From Rhytidiadelphus loreus (Eukaryota; Streptophyta; Bryopsida; Hypnales; Hylocomiaceae): a DNA stretch of 64,000 bases. Shown here in pieces: positions 1 through 11,754 of the stretch; within the stretch, counting starts at the first letter, position 1, and every line of letters starts with the position of its first letter. A program made the position numbers and the translations under genes. Below the pieces are notes generated by a model. That model was not told where the DNA came from, ran no database searches, and saw nothing but the letters and a program-made list of their open reading frames with translations. The stretch lies in assembly GCA_947034895.1 (NCBI GenBank), contig OX344762.1, positions 23,912,760 to 23,976,759 on the forward strand, written 5' to 3'.

Positions 1-600
1 ATTTTTTTATAAAGAAATACTCCATAAGACCATAATAAATGCTTTAAAAGTACTATAAAATTGTTTCATTATTCTTCAATTTTTTTTCCTAGCATTCCAA
101 AGTATCTAAAAGAGAAACAAATCTATGCAAGTATGTTTAAAAAAAAGTCATACTATATTAGATATGAAAATACTACAATTCATTAAATATACAATAATCC
201 TGCTAGCATTCTTTTATGCTTCTATGCTTTCAGAATTAGACATTGAGATTGAGTAACTTGATGAATCAATTGTGGTCTTGTAGCGGGCATTATTCCTTTA
301 CTAAAAAAAATCAAATATCAAATGACTTCATTTTGTAACTGAAAATTTGCAATGATCGAATAGAATAAAAGTGATGAGTTGCTTTTAGAAATAAAAGCAA
401 TCACTTACGGATCACTAATCTTATGACTTCACTGACTTCTTCCAATGTCTGGATTCTGTAAACTGTCCACATTTGCCGTTCATTCTCATATCGATCTTCC
501 ACAGTAGAGTCAAGTATTGAAGGATGGATGCTCATTCATTGTTTCTAAGAGACTAATAAGACTTCACAGTCACCTTCAGAAGTTCAGATCGATTCAGGGC
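1..600. other. Gene-free flank downstream of the transporter gene
   Basis: AT-rich sequence with no supported gene, RNA or repeat boundary. It lies beyond the 3' end of the proline transporter gene. Confidence 0.5.
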
Positions 601-955
601 TTCGAGAAAATTTCCAGGGACAAAAATCCAAATGAAACACATGAATGCAATGAACACAGAATCGAATAAGTTTGCACTACATTTACAGCATTAAGCTAGC
701 TAGTCGCAAGCCTGCAGCACAAATCTCTAAGAATGATAATAACCTACAAGTGCTAACACACTCATCGAGCTAAGCTTAGGTACTTGAAAATTTCCAGGGA
801 CAAATCCAAATCCAACAATGCAATCAACACAGACAGAATAAGTGTGCACTTCACTTACAACAAGAAGCTAGCCGCAAGCCCGCAACACAAATCTTTACCA
901 ATAGTTAAAACAGGTCTACAAGTGCTAATACACTCATCGAGCTAAGCTCAGGTAG
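601..955. repeat. Two-copy tandem repeat, period 180 bp, 3' of the transporter gene
   Basis: Copy 1 (601-780) and copy 2 (781-955) align along their whole length. Both contain AAAATTTCCAGGGACAAA near the start, a CGCAAGC...GCACAAATCT block in the middle, and an ACAAGTGCTAA then CTCATCGAGCTAAGCT block at the end. The copies have diverged by substitutions and small indels. They lie about 200 bp past the transporter stop codon, so they may fall in its 3' UTR or just beyond it. An oligo-T tract at 1050-1090 separates the repeat from the stop. Confidence 0.85.
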
Positions 956-1157
956 TGCGTATTGACTTGTAGACAATAATACATCAAAAAAATTGTGTCC
1001 CAGCTCGATCTGCTTTTATTTGGAACCAAGAAGCACCAAGTGTCTCCAAGGTTAATTTTTTAATTTTTTTTTAATTTTTTTTTTTTCTATATTTTTTTCC
1101 TCTGAAATGCCTACTTTACCTTGCAGAATGGGTAACTAGTAAGCTCTGAATTGAAGC

Positions 1158-4100
1158 TCACAAATCTGCGAACACATGGTAAGTGGTGGAGTCGTGAATG
1201 ATGTAGTGAATGGACGCTGCCACACATGCCACCATAACGACGGCGTTCACAACAACGTTCACCCAGTGCCACGCAAGCCAAGCACTGGAAAGCTCCCTGC
1301 CTCGCACCTGAATGCAACACCAATTGAAACAAATGTTAACCCCAAGTCAAAATAGGAACTCCACTTTAGCAGCTTACAGTCATTTATTGTAACTTTTAAA
1401 CGATATATATGCGGTACTTGTTCTCAGATGTTAGCGTGCACCCTCTCGAATTGCACACATTGACACTATGATCACACACTATCTTGTACTTGCACTGCAC
1501 ATTCTCAGCCTCGCTCGCTCCCAACGTATCGTGAGAATCTATCATGCAATATACAGTCGTATACTCATATTCATATTGAACAACGAACTTAACAAGTCAA
1601 GCTGTGAACACCTATGGCAACAGTCTTAGACAGTGCAATTAGAGAGTATTAATTAGTCTCTTGATATGTTTTGAGTTGATTCCAAATTGTTCAAGACTCA
1701 AAACTGTGTTGTTTTCAGTTGAACCAAACCCTTGATCATACAACGTGATGATCAACTGACTCAAGCAATCTCTATCAATTGTCATCTTAATTAGCTAGCT
1801 AGATACACAGTACCGAGGGTTTTCGCAGTACGTATTGTAGAAGAGATTGGTATAAATTGACGGGTGAGCGAAATCAATATCGACATTGCATGCAAGCCGT
1901 GCATCCCATTAATTCATACCTTGATGATCATGTGGTGGATGAATCCGCCCTGAAGGGTGAAAGCCGCCAAGGAGCCCGTGAGAGCGATGAAGTCTCCGAA
2001 GAATGGCAGCAGGCAAGCCAGTAAGGTACTGATGGCCACCAGCACACCGCGGAAGGCAAAGCGAAGGAAGATTTTCCGCACGGTGAAGTCGCTGCTCTGA
2101 GCTTGGGCATCAGGAGCCACCATCGTCGCCACAAACGTATCCAGAAACTCGTACATGGGTGCTGCAAAGATCTGCTCAAACAACATTGTCATGCATCAGT
2201 AAAGACTCGATCTGGCTGACTTGCATTCAGTCTTATTGGACTTTTGAAAAATGATTCCAAGCTCACTACATGTTTCGCGGTTACTGTATGCGCAAACTAC
2301 AAGTTTTCAAAGCTTTTTTTTAGCGTAGGTGTAGCTAAAATCGACCCTTGGACTATCATGTACCATGTCTGAACCGTGCATTCAGTCTTGCTAGGAATTC
2401 AGAAACACAAGATTGTATCCTAGCATACGTACAATCATGTTCTGAATTCTAGTTACCTTACACTACATGTACGTGTACATTTTAGCTAGGCAAGAATCTA
2501 TTTGGGCAAGCTAAGAGTTGCATTTAGGTGTAGGTTCATGGTACGATTAAAGCACTAGAGAACTCAAGCTAGAGGCAAAATAATGGTAGTTACTTACATG
2601 GAACACAATCAAGGCTTGCAGCAAAGCGGCGATGTTAGCAAACATGATCGCCCACTTGGGGCCTGAGAGGTTGATGATCAGGTAGGGGAACACAAAGTTT
2701 CCATATGCCCAGTAGCCCACCAAAGTGAGGACCAGGAACGGAACAGTGCCAATGGTGAACTGTAACCCCAGAGCCTTGTTGATGTTCTTCGTGGTCGGAC
2801 TCTTGATGGTTGCCTGACTCAAGCATAAAATAAAACAATAATTAATTTGCATCGGGAATAGCTACAGGTATGAAAATAATAACATGATTTAGGATCTGTG
2901 AGCCAACTCTGATTCTTAACTATATGCATATTACATATGTTCAGCATGTTCAAATGTAAGCATATATATTACAGGTAAGAAGAATCATTGTTTGGGTCTA
3001 AGAGTTGAAATATAAGCAAAATGCAACAGAGCTTGGCTTATACAGTGACATGTAAGTACCTGCATCTCAGGAAGAATGCCTGTATTGAAGGCGAAGGCGA
3101 TGGTTGCAAGTGCACCGATCGCGTTGAACACCTTACTGACATCAGTTCCAACAACGGAATAGTCTCTGGCCGCTGCGTGAACGCCTGTGTACATATCAAT
3201 TTGTATTAATTTGATGAACAACAGGTTTTATTACGGTTATCTTCAAAAGAACTAGAACTGGTCAGACTAAATCATTAGGGCATACAGTGGAGCATATATA
3301 TTGTGACCTGCAAGAGTAAGAGTCACATGTGAACGATGAAGGTGTGAAGTGAGAAAGCTCGATGGATTTTCGAATTATCGGTCTTACCGTCCTTGATAGA
3401 GATCACCAAAGCAATCATGATGTAAATGAAGCTGAGCACGAGGGTGAAAGCGGAGAAATATTTCAAAGCAGATAAGCTCGGCACCGCTACGGCAAAAATC
3501 AGGTACAAAACGCCCGTAATAAAAATCCAATTCGAAAGAGGTATTCCAGGCACTCCTGCGATGGCCTGTTGGATCATGCACGAAAATTAAACCGGCTGTG
3601 AGTCCAGAATCGAATACTTATTTTGCATTGTGGCGTGCAATGTGATTACACTCTGATAATCTACATAGTTTGGTAATCGCACATTCTATAACTAATATAT
3701 ATATACCATACTCGATCTGTACATAATATGATCGATACCCTGCATAACGTCATTTTCGTTAAAAAGATTTCATTACTTTGGCGATTATTACTAATTATTA
3801 AACGAAGGCTGACTATTTGGACCCGACAAGTTAGTGAGGACAAAAATGTAATGCACGAGATATGCATAAATTACCTTGAGCGATTGCCCTCCAAGTATGA
3901 TCAGACCCACATTTGCAATGCTCAAGTTGGCGTACTGAGTGATCCAGGTCACTTTGTACATAAGTGGCCCTGCAATACATTAGACATTGGAAACACCCAA
4001 GGATAAGTTTCAGCACCAATTCAAATCGCATAAAAGAGACTACTTCTTGACTAACTGTTGCCTGGACCAATTCGCAATGCCTATGTACCTTGCAGGCCTG

Positions 4101-5507
4101 TCTTGAAACCCAGAGATCAATAATGAAATGTCAACTTAAACTCTTGTACTTTAACACAAATTTTCTTGTACATGACGACACAAATTTGTGTCGTCATGTA
4201 CTCATGTGCACACAGCCGTATGTTTCTTTCACAAGGAGCTTTTTTGCATTTCCTGTCTCACTTTCCCCTGCGTATGTGGCAATCGTGTGACTTTTTCCGT
4301 GTGTGATACAGGGGAAAGTCACCGGCTTGTCACATACACAAGGGAAAGTGAGAGAGCGAAACGCAAAAAAGCCCCCTGTGTTTCATAACATTAAACAGAA
4401 ACTAAAAGTATGAAAAATAAACTGTAACCTCCGTTGACTTAGTGATCACTGGTTTACAGTAGTTTCTGATGGTCAACGTACCATAGACGTAGCCGCACAA
4501 GTCACGGTACCGGATGTGGCGGATTCCACCAATCTCATGCAAACTTCCCAGCAAGCAGTTGTTGTAGAGCGACATCAGTCCTCCACCGAGGAACAGGATG
4601 AGCCCGGCAGCCCACCCTAAGTACGCCATAATCAAGGCAGGGTAGCCCAAAATGAACGCGGTGTTCACCGCCGCCACCAAATGAAACCCAACGGACCACC
4701 ATGGATCTGGAAAAACAGAAGCACAAACCACGTTGAACAGCGCTATACTTCACAGTCTACCGTCTTTTGCAAGCTCACAACTAAAGCAACGAAGGCTGAA
4801 ATTAGGGTACAAACGAAAAAGAAAACCGGGAATCTCACGAACTGTCAATTGCAAGTACTCATCAAAAGCAAGGAAGACTGAAGTTAGGGTACAAACGAAA
4901 AGAAAACCAAGAATCTCACAGACCATCTTCTGTCAGTACTTTAATTCCATGAAAACTGAATTTAGGGTACAAACAAAAAGAAAATCGGTAATCTGGATAC
5001 TTTCTGGTAAAAGAACAAAGACATAGCAAGTTCCAATTAAAACAGACTGCAAGTTCTATTAGAACTGGTCACACAGTAGCATGCAACGAAGCGAAGACTT
5101 AAGGGAGTGAACATTCAAACAGTAGAAACCAGTCTTTCTTGAAGAACGGGTAAATTAAAGATCGATAGAACTGTAAGTTGTTCTCTTGGCTGAAAGAGGT
5201 GTTTCCGCCTTGGAGCCTTGAGGACACTTGAATGGAATTGCAACTTGCGGAAAGGTTCGGAATCGAAAAGTGTAAATCGAGAAGTGTGTGCTTGAGCTTA
5301 CGTACCTTGTCCGACCTGGTGAGTTGTTCTCTGCGACCCGGAAATGGTCAGTTCTCTGGTTTCTTGGGGTCCTCTGATTTCTTCGGGTGTACTCTCGTAG
5401 GTGATGTTCACGTGACTGTGCTCATATCCGAGCTCCGGGTCCACCGTGCGAGCTGGAGGAGAAACAGTCCGAGCTGGAGGAGAAGCAACTTTCGGCGAGG
5501 AAGACAT
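1158..5507 (-). CDS. Proline/compatible-solute transporter (ProT-like, AAAP family), 8 coding exons
   Basis: Predicted 480-aa secondary transporter importing proline (and possibly betaine or GABA) with protons across the plasma membrane. Exons joined by hand at GT-AG sites: 5306-5507, 4482-4706, 3875-3969, 3388-3565, 3060-3184, 2598-2813, 1920-2171, 1158-1307. They sum to 1443 nt with all phases matching. Residues 1-67 are a hydrophilic, Ser/Pro-rich cytosolic tail. DPWW at 68-71 opens the membrane domain. HIRYRDL at 131-137 is a ProT hallmark. FAFNTGILPEMQ, GYWAYG and FRGVLVAISTLLA..PFFGDF follow in family order, and the protein ends YHVFADL like plant ProTs. Length is slightly above the usual 435-445 aa because of the tail. 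The ATG at 5507 is the first after an acceptor at 5513. Intron 1 carries a tandem repeat and intron 2 a fold-back element. The upstream block is shared with the IPT gene. The subfamily is well supported; the exact substrate is inferred. Confidence 0.93.
4168..4201. repeat. Perfect 34-bp palindrome in transporter intron 2
   Basis: The 34 bases are identical to their own reverse complement, centred on AAATTT with GTACATGACGACAC as the left arm. The palindrome lies in the intron between coding exons 2 and 3. Confidence 0.9.
4227..4383. mobile_element. Fold-back (MITE-like) element in transporter intron 2
   Basis: The ends pair as an imperfect long inverted repeat: CACAAGGAGCTTTTTTGC on the left and its near complement GCAAAAAAGCCCCCTGTG on the right, continuing inward through CTCACTTTCCC/GGGAAAGTGAG. 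A second hairpin (GTGACTTTTTCC...GGGGAAAGTCAC, about 4288-4322) sits inside. TTT flanks both sides, which fits a 3-bp target duplication but is weak evidence in AT-rich DNA. No coding capacity; superfamily not assigned. Confidence 0.7.
4785..5003. repeat. Three-copy tandem repeat in transporter intron 1
   Basis: The core TTAGGGTACAAACGAAAAGA recurs three times, near 4801, 4885 and 4961, with a period of about 80 bp. In the first two copies it is followed by a diverged AATCTCACgaAC segment. It is entirely intronic and is the reason a spurious plus-strand frame runs through here. Confidence 0.85.
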
Positions 5508-5944
5508 GATGTCTGCAACCATACGAAAAGCTGTACATATTAGTTTCGTTCACTTTAGACACCACACAATGTAGAGAACATCTTGCACTATCCCATAGTC
5601 TTGTGCAAAAAGCAGACAAAAGGATACTCCCATATGTTTTCCTGAGTAAAAGGCTATTCGCTACCCTTTCTCCCTCTCTCGCAGAGACTCTTGTTGCTCA
5701 CCAAAACCAAAACCTTAAGAAAGAACATACATGACTCTCAAAGCCCGCACTTAAGCAATCGACTCCAATACCGATATCCAAACCAAAGCTTAATCAAACA
5801 AACAGAGGTTTAGAAAACTTGTATTTCTGGACCAGGAGTTAGCAACAAGTATAAACTTTTATCAATCGCTCCAAAAGCACACTGAAAATTAAACCCCATT
5901 ACATCTTACAAAAACACAAGGCCGTAATGAAAAGAGTTAATACC
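5508..5944 (-). other. Transporter 5' leader with a probable UTR intron
   Basis: On the minus strand a good acceptor (GGTTGCAG, exon start 5512) lies five bases before the ATG, so the leader is probably spliced. The best upstream donor is TTTCTG|GTATTAAC, with the exon ending at 5944 and an intron of 431 bp. The leader exon would then lie between about 5944 and 6080. This is a splice-site reading only, with no transcript evidence. Confidence 0.5.
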
Positions 5945-6014
5945 AGAAACAGCTCCCCGCAGTCGGGAGAGCTTCACCAGAAGATGAGCAACGCGCCACG
6001 GGAACACTGAAAAT

Positions 6015-7885
6015 CGAAAAGTGAGAGGGTGAGCCAGTGAGAGCGAGCGAGCGAGAGCAGGAGAGACTTGTTAATGAGGAAATGAGAGTCGGGCGCCCCT
6101 TTTAAAGGGGGTTCTCGACCTCCTTACCTAGAGCAGCCATCCTTTTGCGCAACTAACGAGACTTGACACCGAGGACCTCACAAACCCCCACACCGAGACT
6201 TGACACCGAGGACCACAGAATCCCCGAGGCATGCAAATTGCATCCACAGTTATGCAACCATGCTTGAATGATTTACATAACCACAACTAGAGTCCCCGAA
6301 GCTTGCGAATTGCTACATTCCACAGTTCTGCAACCAGGCTTGAAGGTTTCACAGAAACACAGAGTCCACGAGGCTTGCAACTTGCATCGTTCCACAGTAA
6401 GTTCCACAACCATGCTTGCGAGTCTGTATCAGTGAAGGTGGTGCAACGAGCTTGCAGTGGGCTCTCGAAACAAACTGGGCAGAGATGAGAATGATCATCA
6501 GGGATAACAACTGATCGAACGAGGACTTCGTCTGTCTGCTTAACTTGAGGTCCCGGTCTACCCCAGCGGCCGGGTATTCTGGTATTCTCCTGGGGTGGGT
6601 GGAATTTGCACACCTGGAATTCAATTGCCATTGAATATCAGAAATTCAAATACAGCTAGATGTAGCTTAGAGATCTCGAATGATCCATTGACTCCCTAGC
6701 TAGCATGCCTACGCGTACGTATAAATCATGAGCACTCATACGTCCATGACCTGTACTGTGAATATTCACTCCGTAGCATGCCCTGTCTACGCATTACGGG
6801 GCATGATCTGTGCATATTCACACAGAGACTGCCAAGAGACTGCCAGTGTGGAGCGTGTCGATGGGCCGAGAGTTATGCGACTGTCAGGAATCGTTTCTCC
6901 CGAATTAAGTTGACAAAGACATCTGCGGTGGTGTCTGCACCTTGTGGGAATGGGCGGGACGGGCAGCAGTGCCGTATTCTTGATTTGATGTTTTGCGTAG
7001 GCGTTATGTTGAATTAATGGACGCAGTGAATAATTACAGTCTGTCGTGGGTTGATTAGACTTTCACTGGAAACTTTTCTTTTTTTTTTCTTCATTTTTTC
7101 TTTTCGGTTTTCGCATGGTTTGGGTGGCACACATTGAATTTGCATGTTTCAACGGCAAAAGAATCGTAATAAATTACAACCACCTGGAGATTAACCAGAG
7201 AACTGTAGGTTGCCGAATCTGGGGTTCATCCGTTCATGTGGACACAAGCAGATCGACAGTGGCCAAGATGAAGTTCGAGTCGTTAAGGATCGCTAATGTG
7301 CAGCTAGCTTTTGAAGCAAAAGGCCATTATATCTCTCTCATTGTCATTTGAAGCATTCATCAGTTGTTGCAATTGAGAACTCAAGGTGCTGCATACATTC
7401 TTGCAAACCATTCTTGCTCCTGCCAAATTCATACTTTTATACACGACTCAGCAATTTTGGATGTTGAGGGCGTTGTTATGAGATAGATCTGCTCAAACAT
7501 TGTGGCTATGAATTTGTGCAGGTCTTTCGGGTCTTTAACAAGACTAATATCGATCAATGTTCACAAAAGCTCGATCACAGGATGCTTCGAAGGTATGCCT
7601 GGCTACTCTTATTGACCCGCCATGGCAAAATTAATTGCTGTTGGACGTGACTCCAATGTCGAACAGCTATTTCATGATTGATGTCAGACGGTCACTTACG
7701 TACACAGTAATATTTCAGTAAAATTTCAAGTATTACAACGTTTCTCATTTTTTCTTTGTGCATATTTGAGTAATATCCATTTTTTGTTGTTGTTTTGAAA
7801 ACCTTTCTTACACATGTTTAACTAACTAAGTTGTAAAACTTATATACATCCATGGAATGGAATCTATCTGGATTTGAATGAAGGC
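6015..7885 (-). repeat. Duplicated upstream (promoter) block, copy 1, 5' of the transporter gene
   Basis: This block matches 23015-24740 in the same orientation. Conserved landmarks include GCAGGAGAGACTTG near the gene end, the run from GATCATCAGGGATAACAACT through CCCAGCGGCCGG to TATTCTCCTGGGGTGGGTGG, CGTTTCTCCCGAATTAAGTT, GTGCAGGTCTTTCGGGTCTT, and TAAAATTTCAAGTATTACAA near the far end. Differences are substitutions and indels. Within it (about 6220-6420) is an internal degenerate repeat built on CGARGCTTGCRAATTGC / TTCCACAG / GCAACCAGGCTTGAA, in about three versions here and two in the other copy. Frames on both strands in this block look non-coding. Confidence 0.9.
6040..6112 (-). promoter_or_regulatory. 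Probable core promoter of the transporter gene
   Basis: Read on the minus strand, a TATA-like CTTTAAAAG (6099-6108) is set in a small palindrome of C and G runs. It is followed 30-50 bases downstream by a pyrimidine-rich tract (CTCTCGCTCGCTCGCTCTC, about 6040-6060), the arrangement of a plant TATA plus Y-patch promoter. The duplicated copy upstream of the IPT gene keeps the CT-rich tract and a related CCCTATGAAAGGG at the TATA position. Confidence 0.45.
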
Positions 7886-8395
7886 TCCTTTTCTTTTTGG
7901 TATGTTTTACCTACCTTGAAGGTCCAAGGCATGATTTCAAGCCATTTTTCTATTTGTAGGCGGGCCCTTCCTAGTGCAATACTACAATATTTGTTGGATT
8001 ATTGTGAATTTTCTTACTAAAGGTGTGTTCCACCACTAGCTTGATGCTTGGAAAATTTTAGACCAATCCAAGTTGCAATAAAAAAGTTATGCCTCATTTG
8101 AAAGGACATTTTTTTTTGGTGACGGGCAATTTTGGGCAACCATGATACATAGGTTCAATTGGGCTGAAATTTTTTTATACATACTCTCAACAAGCTTATT
8201 ATCACAATCCCAAAAGTTGAAACTTGAAAGGCATATTGCATACAAGCACATGATTTTGACTTACAAGCCTTTGAAATTAGTAGACATCTTCCAAAAGTGT
8301 ACAAGAAAATGCACTTTTGAGCCTTTTTATTATATAAAATATTTAGTCAATACCTAAAGTTAATATGGTTGTATAATAGCATCACACCAATCAAC
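7886..8395. other. AT-rich intergenic stretch
   Basis: No gene, RNA or clear repeat boundary seen between the duplicated block and the first TTAA-flanked element. Confidence 0.5.
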
Positions 8396-8623
8396 TTAAC
8401 TCCTAAAGGATCCATGCTTTAACATTGTCATTTCTATTATATAGAGTAAAAAATTTGAAAATTGTTTTTTTTGCACATCTAACCATTAATAGGATCTTAT
8501 ACCTAACTAGTATGAAAATGTGCGGAATAAATTTCATAAATTTTGATTGCACAAATTGCAAGATATCTGAATTTAAAGTGAAGAAGACAATTTTTTTGGC
8601 ATATTGGCATATTGCGGGATAAT

Positions 8624-8857
8624 ATGCCACATTTAACTACTTCTAGACTTTCAAGTGAATTTTGGACAATACACTTCAAGGTCTCCTGATGATTATCTCT
8701 CAATGTTCGTATTGTATAGCATTAGAAGAGATTTCGGGGTCCTAGAGGGCCGTTTCAGGGCTGTTCCTAGTGTTGTTCCCCCGGCAGTGAAAGAACGCCG
8801 ATGTCAAATTTCTTTTTTTGAAAATAAATAAATAAATAAATTTAAGTCCTTAAAATG

Positions 8858-8892
<35 letters not shown>

Positions 8893-9123
8893 AAAAAATT
8901 AACCTGGCAGTCTCTTGGCCAAGTCAACACAGGCGGGTTTCGGCAGGTTTCGGCGGTTCTCAAGGGGGTTTTGAGTTGGGAATTTGCAACCCTCTCCGAG
9001 AGCCAAAACACATGTAATGATCTCTTGATGCATCTGGAGATCTCCAGATGATTATCTCATGTTGATTATCTCCTGATGTTAATTCTGGACTTTCAAAAGT
9101 CCAGAAGTAGTTAAATGTAGCAT
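8624..9123. mobile_element. 500-bp inverted-repeat element nested in copy D
   Basis: Terminal inverted repeats of about 30 bp (ATGCCACATTTAACTACTTC on the left; ATGCTACATTTAACTACTTC as the reverse complement of the right end). Flanks GGATAAT and GGATTAG resemble a diverged 7-8 bp target duplication, which would suit a hAT-like element. The uninterrupted site is visible in the related copy at 37624-38545 (near ATTGCGGGAATAAATTTTTT). It contains a further element at 8720-9019. Confidence 0.75.
8720..9019. mobile_element. CATTAGATG-family MITE, copy 1 (innermost of three nested elements)
   Basis: Ends CATTAGAAGAGATTT and AACACATGTAATG are diverged versions of the CATTAGATG ends of the copies at 27934, 54188 and 56948. 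Like them it has a GC-rich AGGGCCGTTTCAGGG-type outer part and a long central poly-T (8859-8891), preceded here by an (AAAT)n microsatellite at 8822-8842. No coding capacity. Confidence 0.65.
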
Positions 9124-9898
9124 GGATTAGATTTTTTGACTTTGAACCTTCTTAACTTAAAAGTTTTTCACTATAGATGGAGAATTTTGTTGAATTGAGT
9201 TGAGATTCTAGAAAAAAAAATTATTTAAAAAAAAATTAATTTTCATTCCTAAAAGATTGTTAAGTAAAACTAGGTACAAAATAGAAGGGAAATCTAAATT
9301 ATACCACACTAATTCCAAAGGTGAGATTGTTCTAGGCTTCTAGCAAGAAAACTAAACCATGTCATATTCTTTTCTTTTTTTAAATTGTAAAAATTGCATT
9401 CACAAATGAATCCTACAATTCCTACAGGTTATTTTTTCAAGAAAATGCTTAGATTGCTTGAAAAATAAGATTGTCCATAACTTTTAGATCACTTATCCAA
9501 ATGAAATGAATAAAAGCTTTCCATGTAGAAAAATATAATCTATGAGAAATGAATATTAAATTTTAAAATTAAAATTTTTGAATTTTTTTATGTTGCCCGG
9601 TCTCCCCTATTTTGAGCTTTTGGAGGCACAATTTTTGTTTCTAGCACCAATTGAAAAAATAATTATATTCTCATGAAGATAATCAGTTTTTCTATCTTCA
9701 AACAAAAATTAAAAAAATCATGACAAAAATGGAGACCCTAGATACTTGCATGAAATCCAATTTGTCCCCCGAAGGGACAATGGTCTTTTAGGGGTTAACA
9801 AGAATAGATAAATTTGGCAACCATAATATACAAATATATAATACAATAAAAAAAAAGTATATTGCATCTTTTAGATTCAATAATGCCCAAACTTTACC

Positions 9899-10152
9899 TT
9901 AACCCCTGAATGCCCAAGCGGCCAAAATATGGCCTCTCCATTTTTTAAAGATGTCCTTGTTTGACTCTTAGTCTTTTGAATGGTACATTTAAAGCCTCAA
10001 AGGACACGTCCCTCTCCATGTATCTTTGGACATGTCTCTACTATCAATTGGTACAGTCAATTAGTGTAGATCTCTTTTTAGGTGATAGTTTAATTGGAAT
10101 GGGTATAGAAAGGTTTAATTTTTGTGAACATGGCTGGGCGCTTAGGGGTTAA
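9899..10152 (+). mobile_element. Short TTAA-flanked MITE, copy Y1
   Basis: TTAA+CCCCTGAATGCCCA at the left and TGGGCGCTTAGGGG+TTAA at the right form terminal inverted repeats. The interior matches 15539-15788 in the opposite orientation over its whole length (for example GAGAGG near GACATGTC and AATTGGAATG). About 246 bp between the TTAAs; non-coding. Confidence 0.88.
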
Positions 10153-11754
10153 TATGAGCCTCTTATAGTAGAATTGCTTGTCATACAATTTAAGCAAGGC
10201 TAGTGTGTAGCACTGTGAATGCTAAATGAGCTTCTTTCTAGATCTTTAAGATCCTAATTCTACAATAACTATAAAGTCTACTTAAGTACTTATCAATATG
10301 ATAGCACTACACTATGTCTTCAATGCGAGCATTCATTTGACTTTGGACAATAGCTACAACTAGCTTATTACAAACATTAACTACTTTAATCTAAATCAAT
10401 TCAATTTGTAAATTTAATCTTTACAAACAAATGAATATAAGCTTTAAGAAATAACCTAACTTTTATATAGATTTTGGTGCATGCAATCAATATAATTTAT
10501 GGATTTAAACTACAAACCTATCTAAATTATAGATTTCTGAAATTTTGACAATTTTTTTATTTCTAATAAATCTAATTTGTAGATTTTTGAATTTCAACTA
10601 AATTTGATTTGTCAGATTTTAATTTGAAGTTAAATTTTTTTTTAATAAATAGATTTGTAAATCAAGAATATCTCTAATTTATAGACTCTTAAAATTCACA
10701 AGTTCTATACAATTGTCAAATCCCTTGAATGAAATACTATAATTCAATAATTTTCAAGTCATACAATTACACTTTTCCATCTTGTGAAATAAACTTAATG
10801 ATTAATGGTTTGTACCCCTTGAGCCTTTGACTATCAACACTACAATATGGGGCAATTGCAATCTTGTAAATTATTCTAATGATTTTGAGTTCAAGGGTGC
10901 ATGCAAGAAACACTTTTATTCATTTGTTTTTTGTCATACGTTGTATGCCGATTTGTTTTTTTGGCCATAAATTTTGTATTATGGCTCCAAATGACTTAAG
11001 ATTCCTAGATGAGGTATTCATGACAACATGACTATTATATACCTTTTCTAAATATTTTTCATTTAAATTAATTTTTTACTATTTAAAATAGCTCCCAATT
11101 GAATGTCACACTTGCCAAGTTGGAGAACTAGTGCTATTTTAGGCCAAAAAAAAATTTGGAACAAATATTTGGAAAACATGGTATTCTAGTAGACTAATAG
11201 CTATTGTTCAAAAGAATTCTAAAAATGGTTAATTGTATGTTGTATGGAAGCTAATCCACAAAGTGAACTTTTTTCCACTTGCATTTGAAATGTGTACAAT
11301 CTTATTGTGGTGGTTCTTTTAGTGAATGATCATCTTTATAGAATTGTTACAAATGAACAATTTTTATTTTATTAAAAAAAAAATTTATTTAAAAAAATTA
11401 AACATTGAAGTATTTTCTTGAGATTTTGCACTTTTTTAGTTCTCTTACTTCAAGAATTTTTCTATACTTTATCTTCCTATGGTACAATCTTCTTAAAGAT
11501 GTATACATTAGTTATATTTTTAAAGTTGATTAAAAATTAATTTTCTTATTTTAAAGTACTCTAGAAAAATAAGCATGAATATTGTGAAGATACAACAAAA
11601 TCAACAAGTATTTTTGCAATCACCTTGTAACAACATCAAAACATAAGATGTATCAATTTTAGAAGTTTGAAATCATCCTAATTGAATTTCTTCGCAGGAA
11701 TTATGCAAAAAATTCTCAAGAGAGGAAATCATGCATGCAGTTCTTTAACCCCTA
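10153..11754. other. AT-rich gene-free stretch
   Basis: No supported gene or RNA. Long A/T runs and short diverged repeats only. Confidence 0.5.

Larger units (their letters stand above)
8396..9798 (+). mobile_element. TTAA-flanked non-autonomous element, copy D (interrupted)
   Basis: Left end TTAA+CTCCTAAAGGA and right end TCTTTTAGGGG+TTAA. Internal sequence aligns with 37624-38545 (same orientation) and with 60338-61267 and 61702-63559 (opposite orientation). Shared segments include CTAGTATGA.AATGT, GCAAGATATCTG, TGCCCGGTCTCCCCT and a subterminal TGTCCCCCGAAGGGACA hairpin. It has no coding capacity. It is split by a 500-bp insertion at 8624-9123; without that the length is about 900 bp, as in the other copies. 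Confidence 0.85.

Noticed and set aside
1111..1332. Minus-strand 73-aa frame at the transporter 3' end
   Set aside because: Wrong frame. The correctly spliced last exon (1158-1307) reads in another frame and ends YHVFADL like plant ProTs.
6287..6631. 114-aa minus-strand frame with a 91-aa relative at 23186-23461
   Set aside because: The similarity is explained by the duplicated non-coding block. Start and end do not correspond between copies and indels break frame, so there is no sign of protein-level selection.
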